Below, piece by piece: positions 44,401 to 56,217 of a DNA stretch of 64,000 nt. Both the position numbers and the translations under genes were made by a program. Location of the stretch: the NCBI GenBank assembly GCA_903864835.1, contig CAIPHK010000028.1:1-64000 (forward strand), read 5' to 3'. Position 1 is the stretch's first letter, and each line of letters begins with the position of its first letter. This stretch comes from an uncultured bacterium. Lineage in GTDB: Bacteria > Margulisbacteria > Marinamargulisbacteria > SXXA01. Under the pieces are notes generated by a model. That model was not told the DNA's origin. It did no database searches and saw only the letters and a program-made list of their open reading frames with translations.

Positions 44401-44529
44401 TCTGCCGAGGAACCCCTCCGCCGTGGAGGCCCGTACCCGACGTCGTTGGTGTCGACAGACGCGGCATTGGGACAAGGCCCCGGCGGCGCCTTGTCTAGCG
44501 AAGAAAGTGAAAGTGAAGGGGAAGGTTAA
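38458..44529 (+). CDS. Giant uncharacterised protein (2023 residues)
   Basis: I recognise no family. No signal peptide or membrane helix is visible. The first 30 residues are basic and could be a targeting segment. Most of the length reads as long amphipathic helices with few loops. A low-complexity acidic linker (SDSDSDDSDGG) lies near residue 921, dividing the protein into two halves, and the C-terminus is SSEESESEGEG. Two stretches in the second half (FRINRGY near 1220, FWEFNPGY near 1348) share an alpha-beta 'wing' look, which may be an internal repeat. The C-terminal part contains a REP-like insertion. AAGGAG stands 12-16 bases before ATG 38458. It has its own codon frame throughout, with no interruption, so it is expressed or very recently so. 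Confidence 0.8.
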   Translation: MLKLFPRHLFQRRIAQAARTAAPVPTSTLTVKLTGAQSEFVNDAKSFAVEKGLLNVKTALDWALAEADSGRTPFDAAIRSFPPSDSDSVRLLKTRAMTYALSPLFWELNIGCKKVSGGEKATLIAKGHQLRQLISDAMKATNSWSRLQSIEKDAVDNYALDNAAAVYATEILSSGSGSEKLISLAQYYSKGILRFFVFPEGPEGFPTVLDQLSTPLISFMAASLTTANPDTVMTLLGREGQGKVGRTLGQRLMAHLATDGRYAFGDGFTAPLDAGATTIEVSGIETIAKALSEGDYHVFYDELGKGIKSAFESAVDGKDEVSIYKISNRLKFFYLQIKQTCPKSQLRSTLPTIVMDCQESGARHIENSVDRTEFASESPYRAHLIAHWITLSVEKISHAHRYEKKPLIDAFIGKITPANYRSVLSHFMKLTGPKLTETTLSIREALLNKAPSIVMALAIEERQTCLDLTRDSAAWLSTMHEDTVLKTLWHIGNRSDFSGLKAFGTAVESAYQGICKLSKELTVIPKATDPIETQLSQFMTRTEAATKLKTAIQIIVNAPKFNPKKFPKELGNDIGFILAIIYLGEPIVGRSQALSGGYLSRPIPQLSNPPFKGKETAEDIRSNGHRPTCLLPQIKGTSLAVPHEFDPIQSHRSFLVMETRQSTIKNELWRLLFATSNFQNRTAQAAAPGEITTSEDAILEKLHNILTGKSDPIKELGHLLDDIAKAQTALKPEGKKKEVQAQIQEYQRHLAWLSKGVQQIQHILRGHAFDRLGYTSLIGHQAFIDTFKRIADRRDTPPHVTVILNGALLQVAETQDTPYSISLSDIIDGTAARLAAIKEDTYAFQIRNFRPDHATQPEEPVSRFRQPHDSLEMDTIVPAPSNGLRRRRQIIREGSLSTFNLDRTPPQSQPRPAAVFGEHKASDSDSDDSDGGRSETIALIPQGNRSTPILHRDIDVHGISDASLVSIQLGTTSASNFNLTDVTNAISQRKLDFFLTISPPDTDSTLIQRSLEHCEDLAVTQSSFNRQLREEVENTLRSIIKKTVPLPDQAAEISRVLTELDTQFILLSQELARYDTPGNPSRRNDESRIGTRSNNRKVNEVIEQFMSTYGTTKFTSIDAVRDELIDFDLINPTYQMTKTFADGVHHLKPEVATMIATHTSLQSITSDESMHEMLSNALIQRAPLTPKNRDIADALVIMKIVRREGTTFRINRGYLADVQEKIEEIKAKIRGTSTAEPRVESLLATLLEQSIVRYDYSIASGIDVDAPIDWSGISHSGSDPSSTNIDKLKGFLRNRTLNDVQIGLLLDPRIIERRLAPADEVTGLALREMGILNVKVLKGQGKFWEFNPGYGMETLDPAFFTELSTRLLTSLGLVNIASDESAQETIEIVKKTLMYGVQSAQLGLKYDRDANAMLHLIFGTPTATLAPMHYAHTAAARASVHPRRLLSGPSVVPRILDAPHPQLGVPHPERTAQLIAALTATGDQEGHDGIPPRLAMQTLALALTTLLRYHDKKAYSDPQLASMTEDVTNTVGSALVDTVRRSHRVQITNKVIESIDNCIDLLKNLQEKYASVPVDPVGELDNPSDGIETLSISLLNLRRLAVAKSGPLETLLLGWNQSRKERTSIRTLTEIKPALEWMFKLLTAVGPLAPAEGSHTRENQLEASWFGSIIGRLDKPPTPQTDHDLNTVKKTLGGTTLPLFRKKISEIIALRVKEANQQTRINSSRSELYFAGGPTTPGTGPYNWKWTQLGNALVVMSEVVVEAGLTEREQATVVEALTYWQSVSDRILSDVLLKASDDLQNRRSTADAVAGIVKEILRLHRTLPTLYDIEKDYGLISDLLQKIDPQFKTVDHANLILAVIAKGGNDAMVAHIDSELPTDGNAATNYISNLRNKLTQMVKSHPTETTALCTAISSGSQPQHRQALNTMVLENLQTLAAVESSRPPQKPVYSSARSKPRSLIPLGSWIFAGMTGEYDTEYDNPSAEEPLRRGGPYPTSLVSTDAALGQGPGGALSSEESESEGEG
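44344..44370. repeat. REP-like element inside the giant gene
   Basis: The segment beginning GGATCCTGGATCTTTGCGGG and running into AATGACC encodes GSWIFAGMTG about 60 codons before the stop. This peptide is the usual translation of 'CGGGAATGAC'-type extragenic palindromes. It is of the same type as the units at 9211-9343 and 25295-25314, but with a poorer palindrome. Confidence 0.65.
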
Positions 44530-44561
44530 CTCCCCCACTTCCTCATAACGATCACTGCGGT

Positions 44562-45704
44562 TTAGGACCCCTCAAAAAACTCCCGAATGGTTGCCGCCAC
44601 ATAGGCCTGCTGCTCTTTGGTAAGCTCCGCATAAATCGGAATAGACAGTACTTCTTGAGCGGCAGCCTCGGCGTTGGGAAAATCCCCGACCTGATACCCC
44701 AACGAGGCAAAACATTCTTGCAAGTGGAGTGGCACCGGATAATACACCGAGTTCCCGACCTTCGCCGCATTTAATGCCGAAATCAAGCCATCTCTTTTTT
44801 TGGTTTTGACTGTGTATTGATTGTAAATCATCCGCCCCGGCGTCCGATCAACCGGCAGAGTGAGACCAGGAATGCCCGCCAACAAGTCGTTGTACAACAC
44901 GCCATTGTTGATTCGTTGGATATGCTGGTTTTCCAATTCTTGCAATTTCACCAAAAGCACCGCGGCTTGAATGGTATCCAATCGAAAGTTTCCTCCGACC
45001 AACTCATGATAATACCGATGCTTCGCACCGTGCACCCGCAAAACAGTCAAAGTCTCCGCCAATTCGCTATCGGTGGTCGTTACTGCACCACCATCGCCAC
45101 AACACCCTAAATTTTTACTCGGGAAAAATGAAAAACAGCCAATATGCCCAATCGATCCCGACCGACGGGAAACCCCGTCCCGGCCCCGATACTCTGCACC
45201 AATCGACTGTGCCGAATCTTCGATGACCTTCAAATTATAGCGCGCCGCTAAATCCATAATCGGATCCATATCCGCCATTTGTCCAAACAAATGAACCGGA
45301 ATGATTGCCTTGGTTTTCGAGGTAATTTTTGCCTCAATTTGAGACGCATCAATATTAAACGTCTCCGGATCAATATCCACAAAAACCGGCGTCGCCCCCA
45401 CTCGGGCAATGGATCCCGCCGTCGCAAAAAAACTAAACGGAGAGGTTATTACCTCATCACCAACCCCCACCCCAATCGCCATCAGGGCCAATACAAGCGC
45501 ATCAGTTCCGGACGATACCCCAATCGTATGGGGCACTTGGCAATACTCAGACAACGCCAGCTCCAGTTCAGCCACCTGAGGTCCCATTACAAATTGCTTG
45601 GACTGAACTACTCGGGTAATCGCCTCAATAACATTGGCTTCCACCGGTAGATATTGTGCGTTAAGGTCCAGCATCGGAACATGGGTCACCGTTAATGTCG
45701 TCAC
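44562..45704 (-). CDS. DegT/DnrJ/EryC1 sugar aminotransferase
   Basis: The product has 380 residues from GTG 45704, which has GAGGAG upstream; a TTG at 45719 lies before that site and is rejected. It is a PLP-dependent sugar aminotransferase. VSSGTDALVLALMAIGV holds the PLP phosphate loop, EDSAQSIGAEYRG is the family's DxAQ block, and FSFFPSKNLGCCGDGGAV holds the Schiff-base Lys. It would transaminate a nucleotide-linked keto-sugar such as those used in surface polysaccharides. No other sugar-nucleotide gene is adjacent, so the pathway is unknown. It follows carA-purF-carB on the same strand. Confidence 0.92.
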   Translation of the reverse strand: MTTLTVTHVPMLDLNAQYLPVEANVIEAITRVVQSKQFVMGPQVAELELALSEYCQVPHTIGVSSGTDALVLALMAIGVGVGDEVITSPFSFFATAGSIARVGATPVFVDIDPETFNIDASQIEAKITSKTKAIIPVHLFGQMADMDPIMDLAARYNLKVIEDSAQSIGAEYRGRDGVSRRSGSIGHIGCFSFFPSKNLGCCGDGGAVTTTDSELAETLTVLRVHGAKHRYYHELVGGNFRLDTIQAAVLLVKLQELENQHIQRINNGVLYNDLLAGIPGLTLPVDRTPGRMIYNQYTVKTKKRDGLISALNAAKVGNSVYYPVPLHLQECFASLGYQVGDFPNAEAAAQEVLSIPIYAELTKEQQAYVAATIREFFEGS

Positions 45705-45743
45705 AAAGTCGCTCCTCAATCAGAGATTAAATTAAATACCAGT

Positions 45744-48700
45744 TCAAAAATACGCTTGAAGTGCCTTTACTTCCATTTTTCGATTCATATAGTCATCGAT
45801 CGCCTGAACCGTCGCCGATGCCCCTGACATCGTGGTAACCACCGGCACATTCAACTGCAGCGCAGTCTGACGAATAATGACTTCATCCTTCATCGGATTT
45901 TTACCGCTAGGGGTATTAATGATCAGCTGAATTTCACCATTTTTAATGGCGTCCACAATATTGGGACGCCCTTCATATACTTTATAAATAGGGACCGCCG
46001 ACAACCCAACCGACTCCAAATATTTGGCGGTTCCTGTGGTTGCCACCAACTCAAATCCCATATCAGACAACGCACGCGCCACCGCTTCCAATTTAGGTTT
46101 ATCTCTACTTTTGACACTCAAAAAGACCCGTCCAGAGGTGGGGATCTGTTGCCCCGCCGCCAACTGAGACTTCAGATAGGCCATCCCAAAATTGGAATCC
46201 AACCCCATGACTTCCCCGGTGGACTTCATTTCAGGCCCCAATAGAATATCGACGCCAGGAAACTTGTTAAATGGAAATACCGCTTCTTTTACTGCCGTAT
46301 GCGTCATAACGGGCACAACAATACCCAATTCTTGAATCGACTTGCCCAAAATAACCTTGGTGGCCAATTTCGCCCATGGAATTCCGGTTGCTTTACTCAC
46401 AAATGGAACCGTCCGCGACGCCCTTGGGTTCACTTCAAGAATATAAATTGTCCCGTCTTTTACAGCGAACTGAATATTCATCAACCCAATAACCGCCAGT
46501 TCCAGCGCGATGTCCCGCGTCGCCGATTTGATCGCCGTTATCACATCCGCATCCAACGAATGGGGTGGCAGAGAACAGGCAGAGTCCCCTGAATGAATCC
46601 CCGCCTCTTCGATATGTTCCATGACTCCCGCAATGACGACGTCGACTCCGTCACATAACGCATCAACGTCCACTTCAATGGCATCCTCTAAATACTCATC
46701 GACTAGAAGCGGCTTTGCCAAGGAAATTTCAACCTGACCCGACTTCATATATCGCGTGAGTTCTTCGTCCGAATACACGATCTCCATCGATGCCCCGCCC
46801 AAGACATAGGACGGTCGGACCAAAACCGGATACCCAATTCCATTGGCGACCCGTAACGCATCCACCAGTGACACAACAATCCCGTTCTTTGGCTGCTGAA
46901 GGCCTAACTTGGTAATCATATGTTGAAATTTATCGCGATCCTCAGCGATATCGATACTGGCTGACGATGTACCCAATACCTTTACGCCCGCCTTTTCTAG
47001 CTCCCCCGATAAATTTAACGGGGTTTGTCCCCCAAATTGAACGATCACGCCAAGCGGCTTTTCGCGCTCATAAATATTCAGAACGTCCTCAAATGTCAGC
47101 GGTTCAAAATAAAGTTTGTCGGAAATATCATAGTCTGTGGATACCGTTTCTGGATTGGAATTAACCATAATACTTTCCATGCCTTCTTCCCGAATCGAAA
47201 ACGAGGCATGAACACAACAATAATCAAATTCAATCCCTTGCCCGATCCGATTCGGTCCGCCACCCAAAATCATTACTTTGGATTGATCTGAAATCCGGCC
47301 TTCATCTTCAACCTCATAAGTCGAATAAAAATACGGTGTAACCGATTCAAATTCTGCAGCACAGGTATCCACCAATTTATACGTCGGTAATACACCCGCC
47401 GCTTCGCGCAACATCCGGATATCCAATTCAGAGTCCTTGCCTAACAAAAACGCAAGTTGTTTATCCGAAAAACCCCATTCCTTTGCCCGGCGCAACGACG
47501 CAGCACTGGTCGTTATTTTGGGGGCCTCCGTGATCAGCTGCCACATTTGAACCAAAAACCAGGGGTCGATTTTGGTATAATCGTGAACTTGGCTTACCGA
47601 ATATCCGTTACGCAACGCATAATGGATATAATCCACCCGGTCTGGATTCGGCGTCACCAATTTTGAAATCAACGTCGCTTCATCCACCGACTCTAAATCT
47701 TTTCCATCAAAACCAAACCCAAATCGTTTCGTCTCAAGGGATCGCAACGCTTTCTGAAACGCTTCTTTAAACGTTCGCCCAATTGACATCGCCTCGCCCA
47801 CCGACTTCATCGAGGTGCCCAAGACAGGATTGGTCTGAGGAAACTTCTCAAAATTGAACCGTGGAATTTTAACCACACAATAGTCGATCGACGGCTCAAA
47901 ACAGGCCGGTGTTTTTCGAGTAATGTCGTTCAACAACTCGTCCAACGTATACCCAACCGATAACTTGGCGGCAAACTTCGCGATTGGAAACCCTGTGGCT
48001 TTAGACGCCAATGCAGAACTACGGGACACGCGAGGATTCATCTCGATGACAATGACTCGGCCATCTTTTGGGTTGACTGCAAACTGTACGTTCGAGCCCC
48101 CGGTTTCAACACCAATTTCTCTTAAAATCGCAATTGATGCATCCCGAAGTGCCTGATATTCAATATCCGACAACGTTTGGGCGGGTGCCACCGTAATTGA
48201 GTCGCCGGTATGCACGCCCATCGGATCGAGATTCTCAATCGAGCAAATAATCACGACGTTATCGTTCTTATCCCGCATGACTTCGAGCTCATATTCTTTC
48301 CAGCCCAAAATGGATTCCTCGATTAACACCTCAGATGTCACACTGCTGCGCAAACCGGATCCCACGATCGCCTCCAATTCTTCCATATTGTAAGCGATCC
48401 CGCCCCCAGTTCCGCCCATCGTAAACGACGGCCGAACGACACAGGGAAACCCTAACTCAAGGGCTGCATTTTTCGCTTCATCCAACGAATAGGCCACCGA
48501 CGATTTCGCCGATTGAAGTCCAATTTTATCCATTGCCTTCTTAAAGGCGCGGCGATCTTCTGCTTTTTCAATCGATTTGGCGTTTGCCCCAATCATTTCC
48601 ACATTAAACGCCGCCAAAATACCCCGCTTATTAAGCTCCATCGCCAAATTAAGGGCCGTCTGGCCACCCAAGGTGGGCAATATCGCATCCGGTTTTTCAC

Positions 48701-48938
48701 GTTCAATAATCTTGGTCAACACTTCAGGAGTCAACGGCTCAATATACGTCCGATCCGCCAAGCTGGGATCAGTCATAATCGTTGCGGGGTTGGAGTTCAC
48801 CAACACCACTTCATACCCCTCTTCCCGTAACGCTTTACAGGCCTGGGTCCCTGAATAATCAAATTCACACGCCTGCCCAATGACAATGGGCCCCGATCCA
48901 ATGAGTAAAATTCGCTTAATATCGGTTCTTTTCGGCAT
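45744..48938 (-). CDS. carB: Carbamoyl-phosphate synthase large subunit
   Basis: This 1064-residue protein has the two homologous ATP-grasp synthetase halves, opening with [20 protein letters not shown] and [22 protein letters not shown]-terminal MGS-like allosteric domain ends the protein ([18 protein letters not shown]). It joins bicarbonate, ammonia from CarA and ATP into carbamoyl phosphate for arginine and pyrimidine synthesis. ATG 48938 lies 23 bases inside the end of purF, so the two are translationally linked. Length is normal. Confidence 0.97.
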   Translation of the reverse strand: MPKRTDIKRILLIGSGPIVIGQACEFDYSGTQACKALREEGYEVVLVNSNPATIMTDPSLADRTYIEPLTPEVLTKIIEREKPDAILPTLGGQTALNLAMELNKRGILAAFNVEMIGANAKSIEKAEDRRAFKKAMDKIGLQSAKSSVAYSLDEAKNAALELGFPCVVRPSFTMGGTGGGIAYNMEELEAIVGSGLRSSVTSEVLIEESILGWKEYELEVMRDKNDNVVIICSIENLDPMGVHTGDSITVAPAQTLSDIEYQALRDASIAILREIGVETGGSNVQFAVNPKDGRVIVIEMNPRVSRSSALASKATGFPIAKFAAKLSVGYTLDELLNDITRKTPACFEPSIDYCVVKIPRFNFEKFPQTNPVLGTSMKSVGEAMSIGRTFKEAFQKALRSLETKRFGFGFDGKDLESVDEATLISKLVTPNPDRVDYIHYALRNGYSVSQVHDYTKIDPWFLVQMWQLITEAPKITTSAASLRRAKEWGFSDKQLAFLLGKDSELDIRMLREAAGVLPTYKLVDTCAAEFESVTPYFYSTYEVEDEGRISDQSKVMILGGGPNRIGQGIEFDYCCVHASFSIREEGMESIMVNSNPETVSTDYDISDKLYFEPLTFEDVLNIYEREKPLGVIVQFGGQTPLNLSGELEKAGVKVLGTSSASIDIAEDRDKFQHMITKLGLQQPKNGIVVSLVDALRVANGIGYPVLVRPSYVLGGASMEIVYSDEELTRYMKSGQVEISLAKPLLVDEYLEDAIEVDVDALCDGVDVVIAGVMEHIEEAGIHSGDSACSLPPHSLDADVITAIKSATRDIALELAVIGLMNIQFAVKDGTIYILEVNPRASRTVPFVSKATGIPWAKLATKVILGKSIQELGIVVPVMTHTAVKEAVFPFNKFPGVDILLGPEMKSTGEVMGLDSNFGMAYLKSQLAAGQQIPTSGRVFLSVKSRDKPKLEAVARALSDMGFELVATTGTAKYLESVGLSAVPIYKVYEGRPNIVDAIKNGEIQLIINTPSGKNPMKDEVIIRQTALQLNVPVVTTMSGASATVQAIDDYMNRKMEVKALQAYF

Positions 48939-50352
48939 ATAATTTAATTTTCCTTGTTCCTAAAGAATATTTTCCTTTATCCTTCACTTTAAGAGGATAT
49001 TTACCATCAAAACACCCGGTACAAAAATCCCCAGGGCCGTACGCAGTCACGGCATTTAGCATCAGCGTCTTGCTCAAATACCCAATACTATCCGCCCCCA
49101 CGTACTTCAAAATCTCATCAACTGTCTTCTGAGCAGCGATTAACTTCTCCCGCTTCGGGGTATCAATCCCAAAATGACAGGGATGGGTTATCGGCGGCGA
49201 AGAAATCCGGAGATGGACTTCTTTTGCACCAGCCTGACGAATCGCAGCAACCCGTTGCTTTGAAGTGGTCCCCCTCACCAACGAATCGTCCACCACGATC
49301 ACGCGTTTCCCCTCAAGAACTGACCGAATCGGATTAAGCTTCACTTTAACCGCAAAATCCCGAATCTTTTGCGTTGGCTGAATAAACGTCCGGCCCACAT
49401 AATGATTGCGGGTCATTCCAATTTCAAATGGAATCCCCGACTGCTCAGCGTAGCCTAATGCCGCACTATTCCCGGAATCTGGGATTGCCATAACTAAGTC
49501 GGCATCAACCGGATATTCTGCTGCCAGTGCGCGCCCAAAAGCCTTACGCACCAAATGGACCGTCTCTCCAAAGACGTGACTATCTGGCCGAGCAAAATAA
49601 ACATGTTCAAATACGCAAAATGCATTGCGCGTTTGCTTCAGAATCTTTGTGGACGAAATTCCCGTTTTATCAATCAAAATAATTTCGCCAGGTTCAATTT
49701 CCCGAATATACGTCGCACCGATCAAGTCAAACGCGCACGTCTCAGAGGCCACCACATACCCCTCACCTAACCGCCCTAAAACCAACGGACGAAACCCATA
49801 AGTATCTCGCGCCGCCACCAAGTATTTTTCGCCCAAAAGAACCAACGAAAAAGCGCCTTCAACCTGAGCCAACACTTCCTGAAACACGTCCAGGGGCTTG
49901 GTCAATTTTGACCGAGAAATTAAATGCAACAGAACTTCGGTGTCTACCGTGGTCTGAAACAACGCACCATCTGATTTGAGCTGATTATAAATGGTATATG
50001 CGTTTGTTAAATTGCCATTATGGGCGACCGCAATCTTACCCTTAGAGGTTTTGGTATAAAGCGGTTGAACGTTATTGAGCATCGACGCGCCCGTCGTCGA
50101 ATACCTCACATGGCCAACACCTGACTGGCCTTTCAAATGGGACAAATTATCCGGATTAAAAATCTCAGACACCAACCCCATATCTTTCACAACATAGAAA
50201 TTAGAAGCATCCGCCGTCACAATACCGGCACTTTCTTGGCCCCGGTGCTGCAACGAATACAGACCTAAATAGCAAATTTGCGCCGCTTCTTTACACCCCC
50301 ACGCTCCGAACACGCCACATTCATCCCGGAAAACATCGTCGTCATGGGTCAT
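48916..50352 (-). CDS. purF: Amidophosphoribosyltransferase
   Basis: This 478-residue enzyme starts purine synthesis by making phosphoribosylamine from PRPP and glutamine. A short propeptide ([11 protein letters not shown]) precedes the catalytic Cys in CGVFGAWG. The glutaminase block [13 protein letters not shown] and the PRPP loop [14 protein letters not shown] are intact. C-terminal cysteines ([10 protein letters not shown]) and internal ones match the 4Fe-4S subclass with a processed propeptide. It lies between carA and carB, overlapping both, an unusual order that ties purine and carbamoyl-phosphate synthesis together. Confidence 0.97.
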   Translation of the reverse strand: MTHDDDVFRDECGVFGAWGCKEAAQICYLGLYSLQHRGQESAGIVTADASNFYVVKDMGLVSEIFNPDNLSHLKGQSGVGHVRYSTTGASMLNNVQPLYTKTSKGKIAVAHNGNLTNAYTIYNQLKSDGALFQTTVDTEVLLHLISRSKLTKPLDVFQEVLAQVEGAFSLVLLGEKYLVAARDTYGFRPLVLGRLGEGYVVASETCAFDLIGATYIREIEPGEIILIDKTGISSTKILKQTRNAFCVFEHVYFARPDSHVFGETVHLVRKAFGRALAAEYPVDADLVMAIPDSGNSAALGYAEQSGIPFEIGMTRNHYVGRTFIQPTQKIRDFAVKVKLNPIRSVLEGKRVIVVDDSLVRGTTSKQRVAAIRQAGAKEVHLRISSPPITHPCHFGIDTPKREKLIAAQKTVDEILKYVGADSIGYLSKTLMLNAVTAYGPGDFCTGCFDGKYPLKVKDKGKYSLGTRKIKLYAEKNRY

Positions 50353-51449
50353 TTTTTGGCCTCTCGATGGCGTTTCATTAGGTCTACAAAATTTCTAAAT
50401 AAATATTTCGAATCATGAGGGCCAGGCGCTGCCTCAGGATGATATTGAACTGAAAATGCGGGATAATGCCGATGGCTAAACCCTTCAACGGTCTGATCAT
50501 TGAGATTGATATGGGTAATTTCAATATCCGCCGCTGAAAGCGACTCAATATCGACACAAAACCCATGGTTCTGAGACGTAATTTCAACATGCCCCGTCTT
50601 CATATTTTTTACAGGATGATTCGCACCATGATGCCCAAATTTTAATTTATACGTCCGTCCACCCAACGCCAACCACAGCAACTGGTGCCCCAAGCAAATC
50701 CCAAAAATCGGAATCTTCCCCAACAGCTCTTTAATCGTCTTAATTGCACCGACTACCGGTTCAGGATCACCCGGTCCATTCGACAAAAACACCCCATCAA
50801 ACTCTTGGGCTAAAATCTCGCTTGCATCGATGGTGCTGGGGAACACGGTACAATCACATCCATGCTCAGCAAAAATCCGAAGAATATTATACTTAACACC
50901 GGTGTCGATCACCGCCACCCGATACTGAGGAGTATGCCCCCCCATTCGCCATTGATACGATCCAGACGCCGACACTTTATCGGCTAAATTCAGCCCCTGC
51001 ATCGACGGAGACGATTTGATACGACGTAACGCAACCTCAATCGGTTCCGCCGAAGTGGTCAACAAGGTGCGTTGAGCCCCATGATCCCGAAGGTATCGGG
51101 TAATCGCTCGTGTATCTAACCCTTCAACACCCATCACGTTGTTCTGTTCCAAATACGTCTTTAGCGTCATTTTTGAGCGCCAATTGCTAGGAAAATCGAT
51201 ATATTCCTTGACCAACAATGCCTCTAAAAACAACCCTCTGGACTCAACATCTTCGGTATTAATCCCATAACTACCAATCATCGGGTAGGTCATCAATACC
51301 ATCTGCCCACAATATGAGGGATCCGTTAAAACTTCTTGATATCCCGACATCGCCGTATTAAAAACGACTTCGCCAAACCGCTCTCCAGCACAGGCAAAAG
51401 CCCGGCCAAAAAACACCGTACCATCTTCAAATATTAATCGAGCGTCCAT
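50349..51449 (-). CDS. carA: Carbamoyl-phosphate synthase small subunit
   Basis: The protein has 366 residues. The N-terminal domain (LIFEDGTVFFGRAF, FNTAMSGYQEVLTDPSY) is followed by a class I glutaminase with nucleophile GICLGHQL and His/Glu in VQYHPEAAPGPHDS. It releases ammonia from glutamine and passes it to CarB. Its stop overlaps the purF start by four bases. It is the first gene of the carA-purF-carB run. Two similar 'CTATCCGGG' segments lie upstream near 51470, but no attenuator could be drawn. Confidence 0.97.
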   Translation of the reverse strand: MDARLIFEDGTVFFGRAFACAGERFGEVVFNTAMSGYQEVLTDPSYCGQMVLMTYPMIGSYGINTEDVESRGLFLEALLVKEYIDFPSNWRSKMTLKTYLEQNNVMGVEGLDTRAITRYLRDHGAQRTLLTTSAEPIEVALRRIKSSPSMQGLNLADKVSASGSYQWRMGGHTPQYRVAVIDTGVKYNILRIFAEHGCDCTVFPSTIDASEILAQEFDGVFLSNGPGDPEPVVGAIKTIKELLGKIPIFGICLGHQLLWLALGGRTYKLKFGHHGANHPVKNMKTGHVEITSQNHGFCVDIESLSAADIEITHINLNDQTVEGFSHRHYPAFSVQYHPEAAPGPHDSKYLFRNFVDLMKRHREAKK

Positions 51450-51513
51450 GAAAACCCTATCTATCCGGGCCTATCCGGGGATGTCATTATGCAAATTATG
51501 TTTCAGGGCCATG

Positions 51514-52170
51514 TTATCCGGTTTTACGTGTTTTTGAAAGCGACCTCGACAAAAATAATGCGCGCACCAAGATAGGACTCACAGAAAGCACCAAAATACC
51601 CATGACTACCGCGACCATGTTGTGGGCAACCCAGGGAATGGTTCCAAAAAAATAACCACCGAAACCAAATAGCCCCACCCAAACAACCGAGCCAATGATG
51701 TTGTAAATCGCAAATTTTGTACTATTCATGCCGCCCAATCCCGCAAAAAAAGGCGCAAATGTCCTAATAATCGGGAAAAATCGCGCGACCACAATGGTTG
51801 CGCCACCATATTTCTCAAAATACACTCGGGTTTTATCAACATGCTTAAGATTTACAAAGGGGATCTTACTGTCGCCAAACCGTTGCGCAGCCCACCGCCC
51901 AACCCAATAGTTAAGCGTCGCACCGAAAAACGAAGAAACCACTAACACGGCCAAGAGTATCTCCAAATCGAGGCTACCTCTCGCGGCAAACGCGCCGCAG
52001 ACAAATATGAGGGAGTCTCCAGGGAGAAAGGGAACCAGGATTACACCATTCTCCACAAAAACTATAGCCGCCAAAATGGCGTAGGTAAGCTCGTGATATT
52101 GTGATATAAACCACGCCAGATGGGTGTCAATATGTAACACCCACCCCAACAATTCCCGACTAATCCCCAT
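51514..52170 (-). CDS. DedA-family membrane protein
   Basis: This 218-residue DedA/SNARE-associated-fold protein has four or more membrane segments and a re-entrant loop (VFVENGVILVPFLPGDSLIF). Family marks are FVEN, the GATLNYWVGRWAAQRFG segment and the conserved Arg-rich piece VVARFFPIIRTFAPFFAGLGGM. Members are implicated in lipid scrambling and in maintaining the proton-motive force. ATG 52170 follows the atpC stop by two bases, so the gene is an unusual last member of the atp operon. A 20-bp palindrome covers the junction. Confidence 0.93.
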   Translation of the reverse strand: MGISRELLGWVLHIDTHLAWFISQYHELTYAILAAIVFVENGVILVPFLPGDSLIFVCGAFAARGSLDLEILLAVLVVSSFFGATLNYWVGRWAAQRFGDSKIPFVNLKHVDKTRVYFEKYGGATIVVARFFPIIRTFAPFFAGLGGMNSTKFAIYNIIGSVVWVGLFGFGGYFFGTIPWVAHNMVAVVMGILVLSVSPILVRALFLSRSLSKTRKTG

Positions 52171-52172
52171 CC

Positions 52173-54698
<2,526 letters not shown>

Positions 54699-54708
54699 CG
54701 ACGATCCT

Positions 54709-56217
54709 TTACTTCAACTCAACGAGCAACGCGTCAATATGTGCCCGTATCTTTTGCTCAGACTCAGGCGAAAATTTACTGGTCTCCCGAATGACCTTAA
54801 GAACTTCGGAATCGGTATTCCGAATCCGTTCTAAAAGATCTAATTCAAATTTCTTAACAACCGTGAGATCAAGGTGTTCGATCATATTGGACGTCGATAA
54901 GAAAATACTGACCACTTGTTCTTCAACTGGCATTGGAACGTTTTTATCTTGTTTTAAGATCTCAACCAAAATCATCCCACGCTTTAGCTGTTGTTGAGTC
55001 TCAGCATCCAACTCAGACGCAAATGCGGTAAACGATTCTTTTTCTCTAAATCGCGCTAACTCCAACCGCAATTTACCAGACAACTTCCGAATCGCTTCAA
55101 TTTGAGCTTTCCCCCCGACCCGGGATACCGAAATACCTGCGTTAATTGCCGGTCTAAAGCCTGCATAGAACAAGTCAGACTGAAGAAAAATTTGACCATC
55201 AGTGATTGAAATAACATTGGTAGGAACATAGGTCGAAACGTCGCCACGCTGTGTTTCAATGATTGGAAGTGACGTAATAGACGCCCCACCCAACTCTTTT
55301 GACAACCGTGCTGACCGTTCTAACAAACGTGAGTGAAGATAAAAAATATCCCCTGGAAACGCTTCCCGTCCTGGGGGGCGCTTCAGCAACAAAGAAATCT
55401 GACGGTAAGCGTTAGCGTGTTTGGTCAAATCATCATAAATGATCAACACGTCTTTATGGTGATTGTACATAAACTCTTCGCCCATCGCAGTTCCCGAAAA
55501 GGGTGCCAACCACTGCATTGCAGCGGGATCATCGGCAGACGCATCCACCACAATCGTGTAAGGCATCGCACCATGTTTGGTTAAGGTTTCGACAACCTCA
55601 ACAATCGACGCGGATTTCTTACCAATTGCAACGTAAATACATACCATATCGGCATTTTTTTGATTGATAATAGTATCAATTGCCAACGTGGTCTTTCCGG
55701 TTTGCCGGTCACCAATAATCAATTCCCGTTGCCCACGGCCAATAGGAATCAACGCATCGACAACTTTATACCCGGTTTGAAGTGGCTGCTCAACCGGTGT
55801 CCGATCAAGAACACCAGGAACTGCCGTTTCTACCGGACGGAATCGATCGGTAACGATTGGACCTTTACCATCAATTGGAATTCCAACCGCATTAACTACC
55901 CGACCCAACAACGCGGGCCCCACCGGAACTTCCATAATCCGGCTGGTACATTTGGCCCAGTCACCGATACTTACCTCGGTTTTTTTGCCCAAAATGATAA
56001 CGACAACTTGACTGGCTTCAAGATTAAAAACAATGCCAAATACTTTATTGGGGAACTCTAACATCTCTCCCAACATCGCACTGGGCAAGCCAGTAATACG
56101 CGCGATACCGTCGGCTGTTTCAACAACAGACCCGACTTCATCGCCTTCCGCTTTGAACGAAAATTGTTCTAAACGGTTTTTAATCAACGACGATATTTCT
56201 TGTTGATCCACTTTCAT
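54709..56217 (-). CDS. atpA: ATP synthase alpha subunit
   Basis: This 502-residue protein is the non-catalytic nucleotide-binding subunit of F1. Walker A is GDRQTGKTTLAIDT. The segments VPVGPALLGRVVNAVG, RPPGREAFPGDIFYLHSRLLERSA and the Arg-bearing ISVSRVGGKAQIEAIRKLSG are typical. The single ATG at 56217 overlaps the atpH stop by one base. No feature differs from the family. Confidence 0.97.
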   Translation of the reverse strand: MKVDQQEISSLIKNRLEQFSFKAEGDEVGSVVETADGIARITGLPSAMLGEMLEFPNKVFGIVFNLEASQVVVIILGKKTEVSIGDWAKCTSRIMEVPVGPALLGRVVNAVGIPIDGKGPIVTDRFRPVETAVPGVLDRTPVEQPLQTGYKVVDALIPIGRGQRELIIGDRQTGKTTLAIDTIINQKNADMVCIYVAIGKKSASIVEVVETLTKHGAMPYTIVVDASADDPAAMQWLAPFSGTAMGEEFMYNHHKDVLIIYDDLTKHANAYRQISLLLKRPPGREAFPGDIFYLHSRLLERSARLSKELGGASITSLPIIETQRGDVSTYVPTNVISITDGQIFLQSDLFYAGFRPAINAGISVSRVGGKAQIEAIRKLSGKLRLELARFREKESFTAFASELDAETQQQLKRGMILVEILKQDKNVPMPVEEQVVSIFLSTSNMIEHLDLTVVKKFELDLLERIRNTDSEVLKVIRETSKFSPESEQKIRAHIDALLVELK

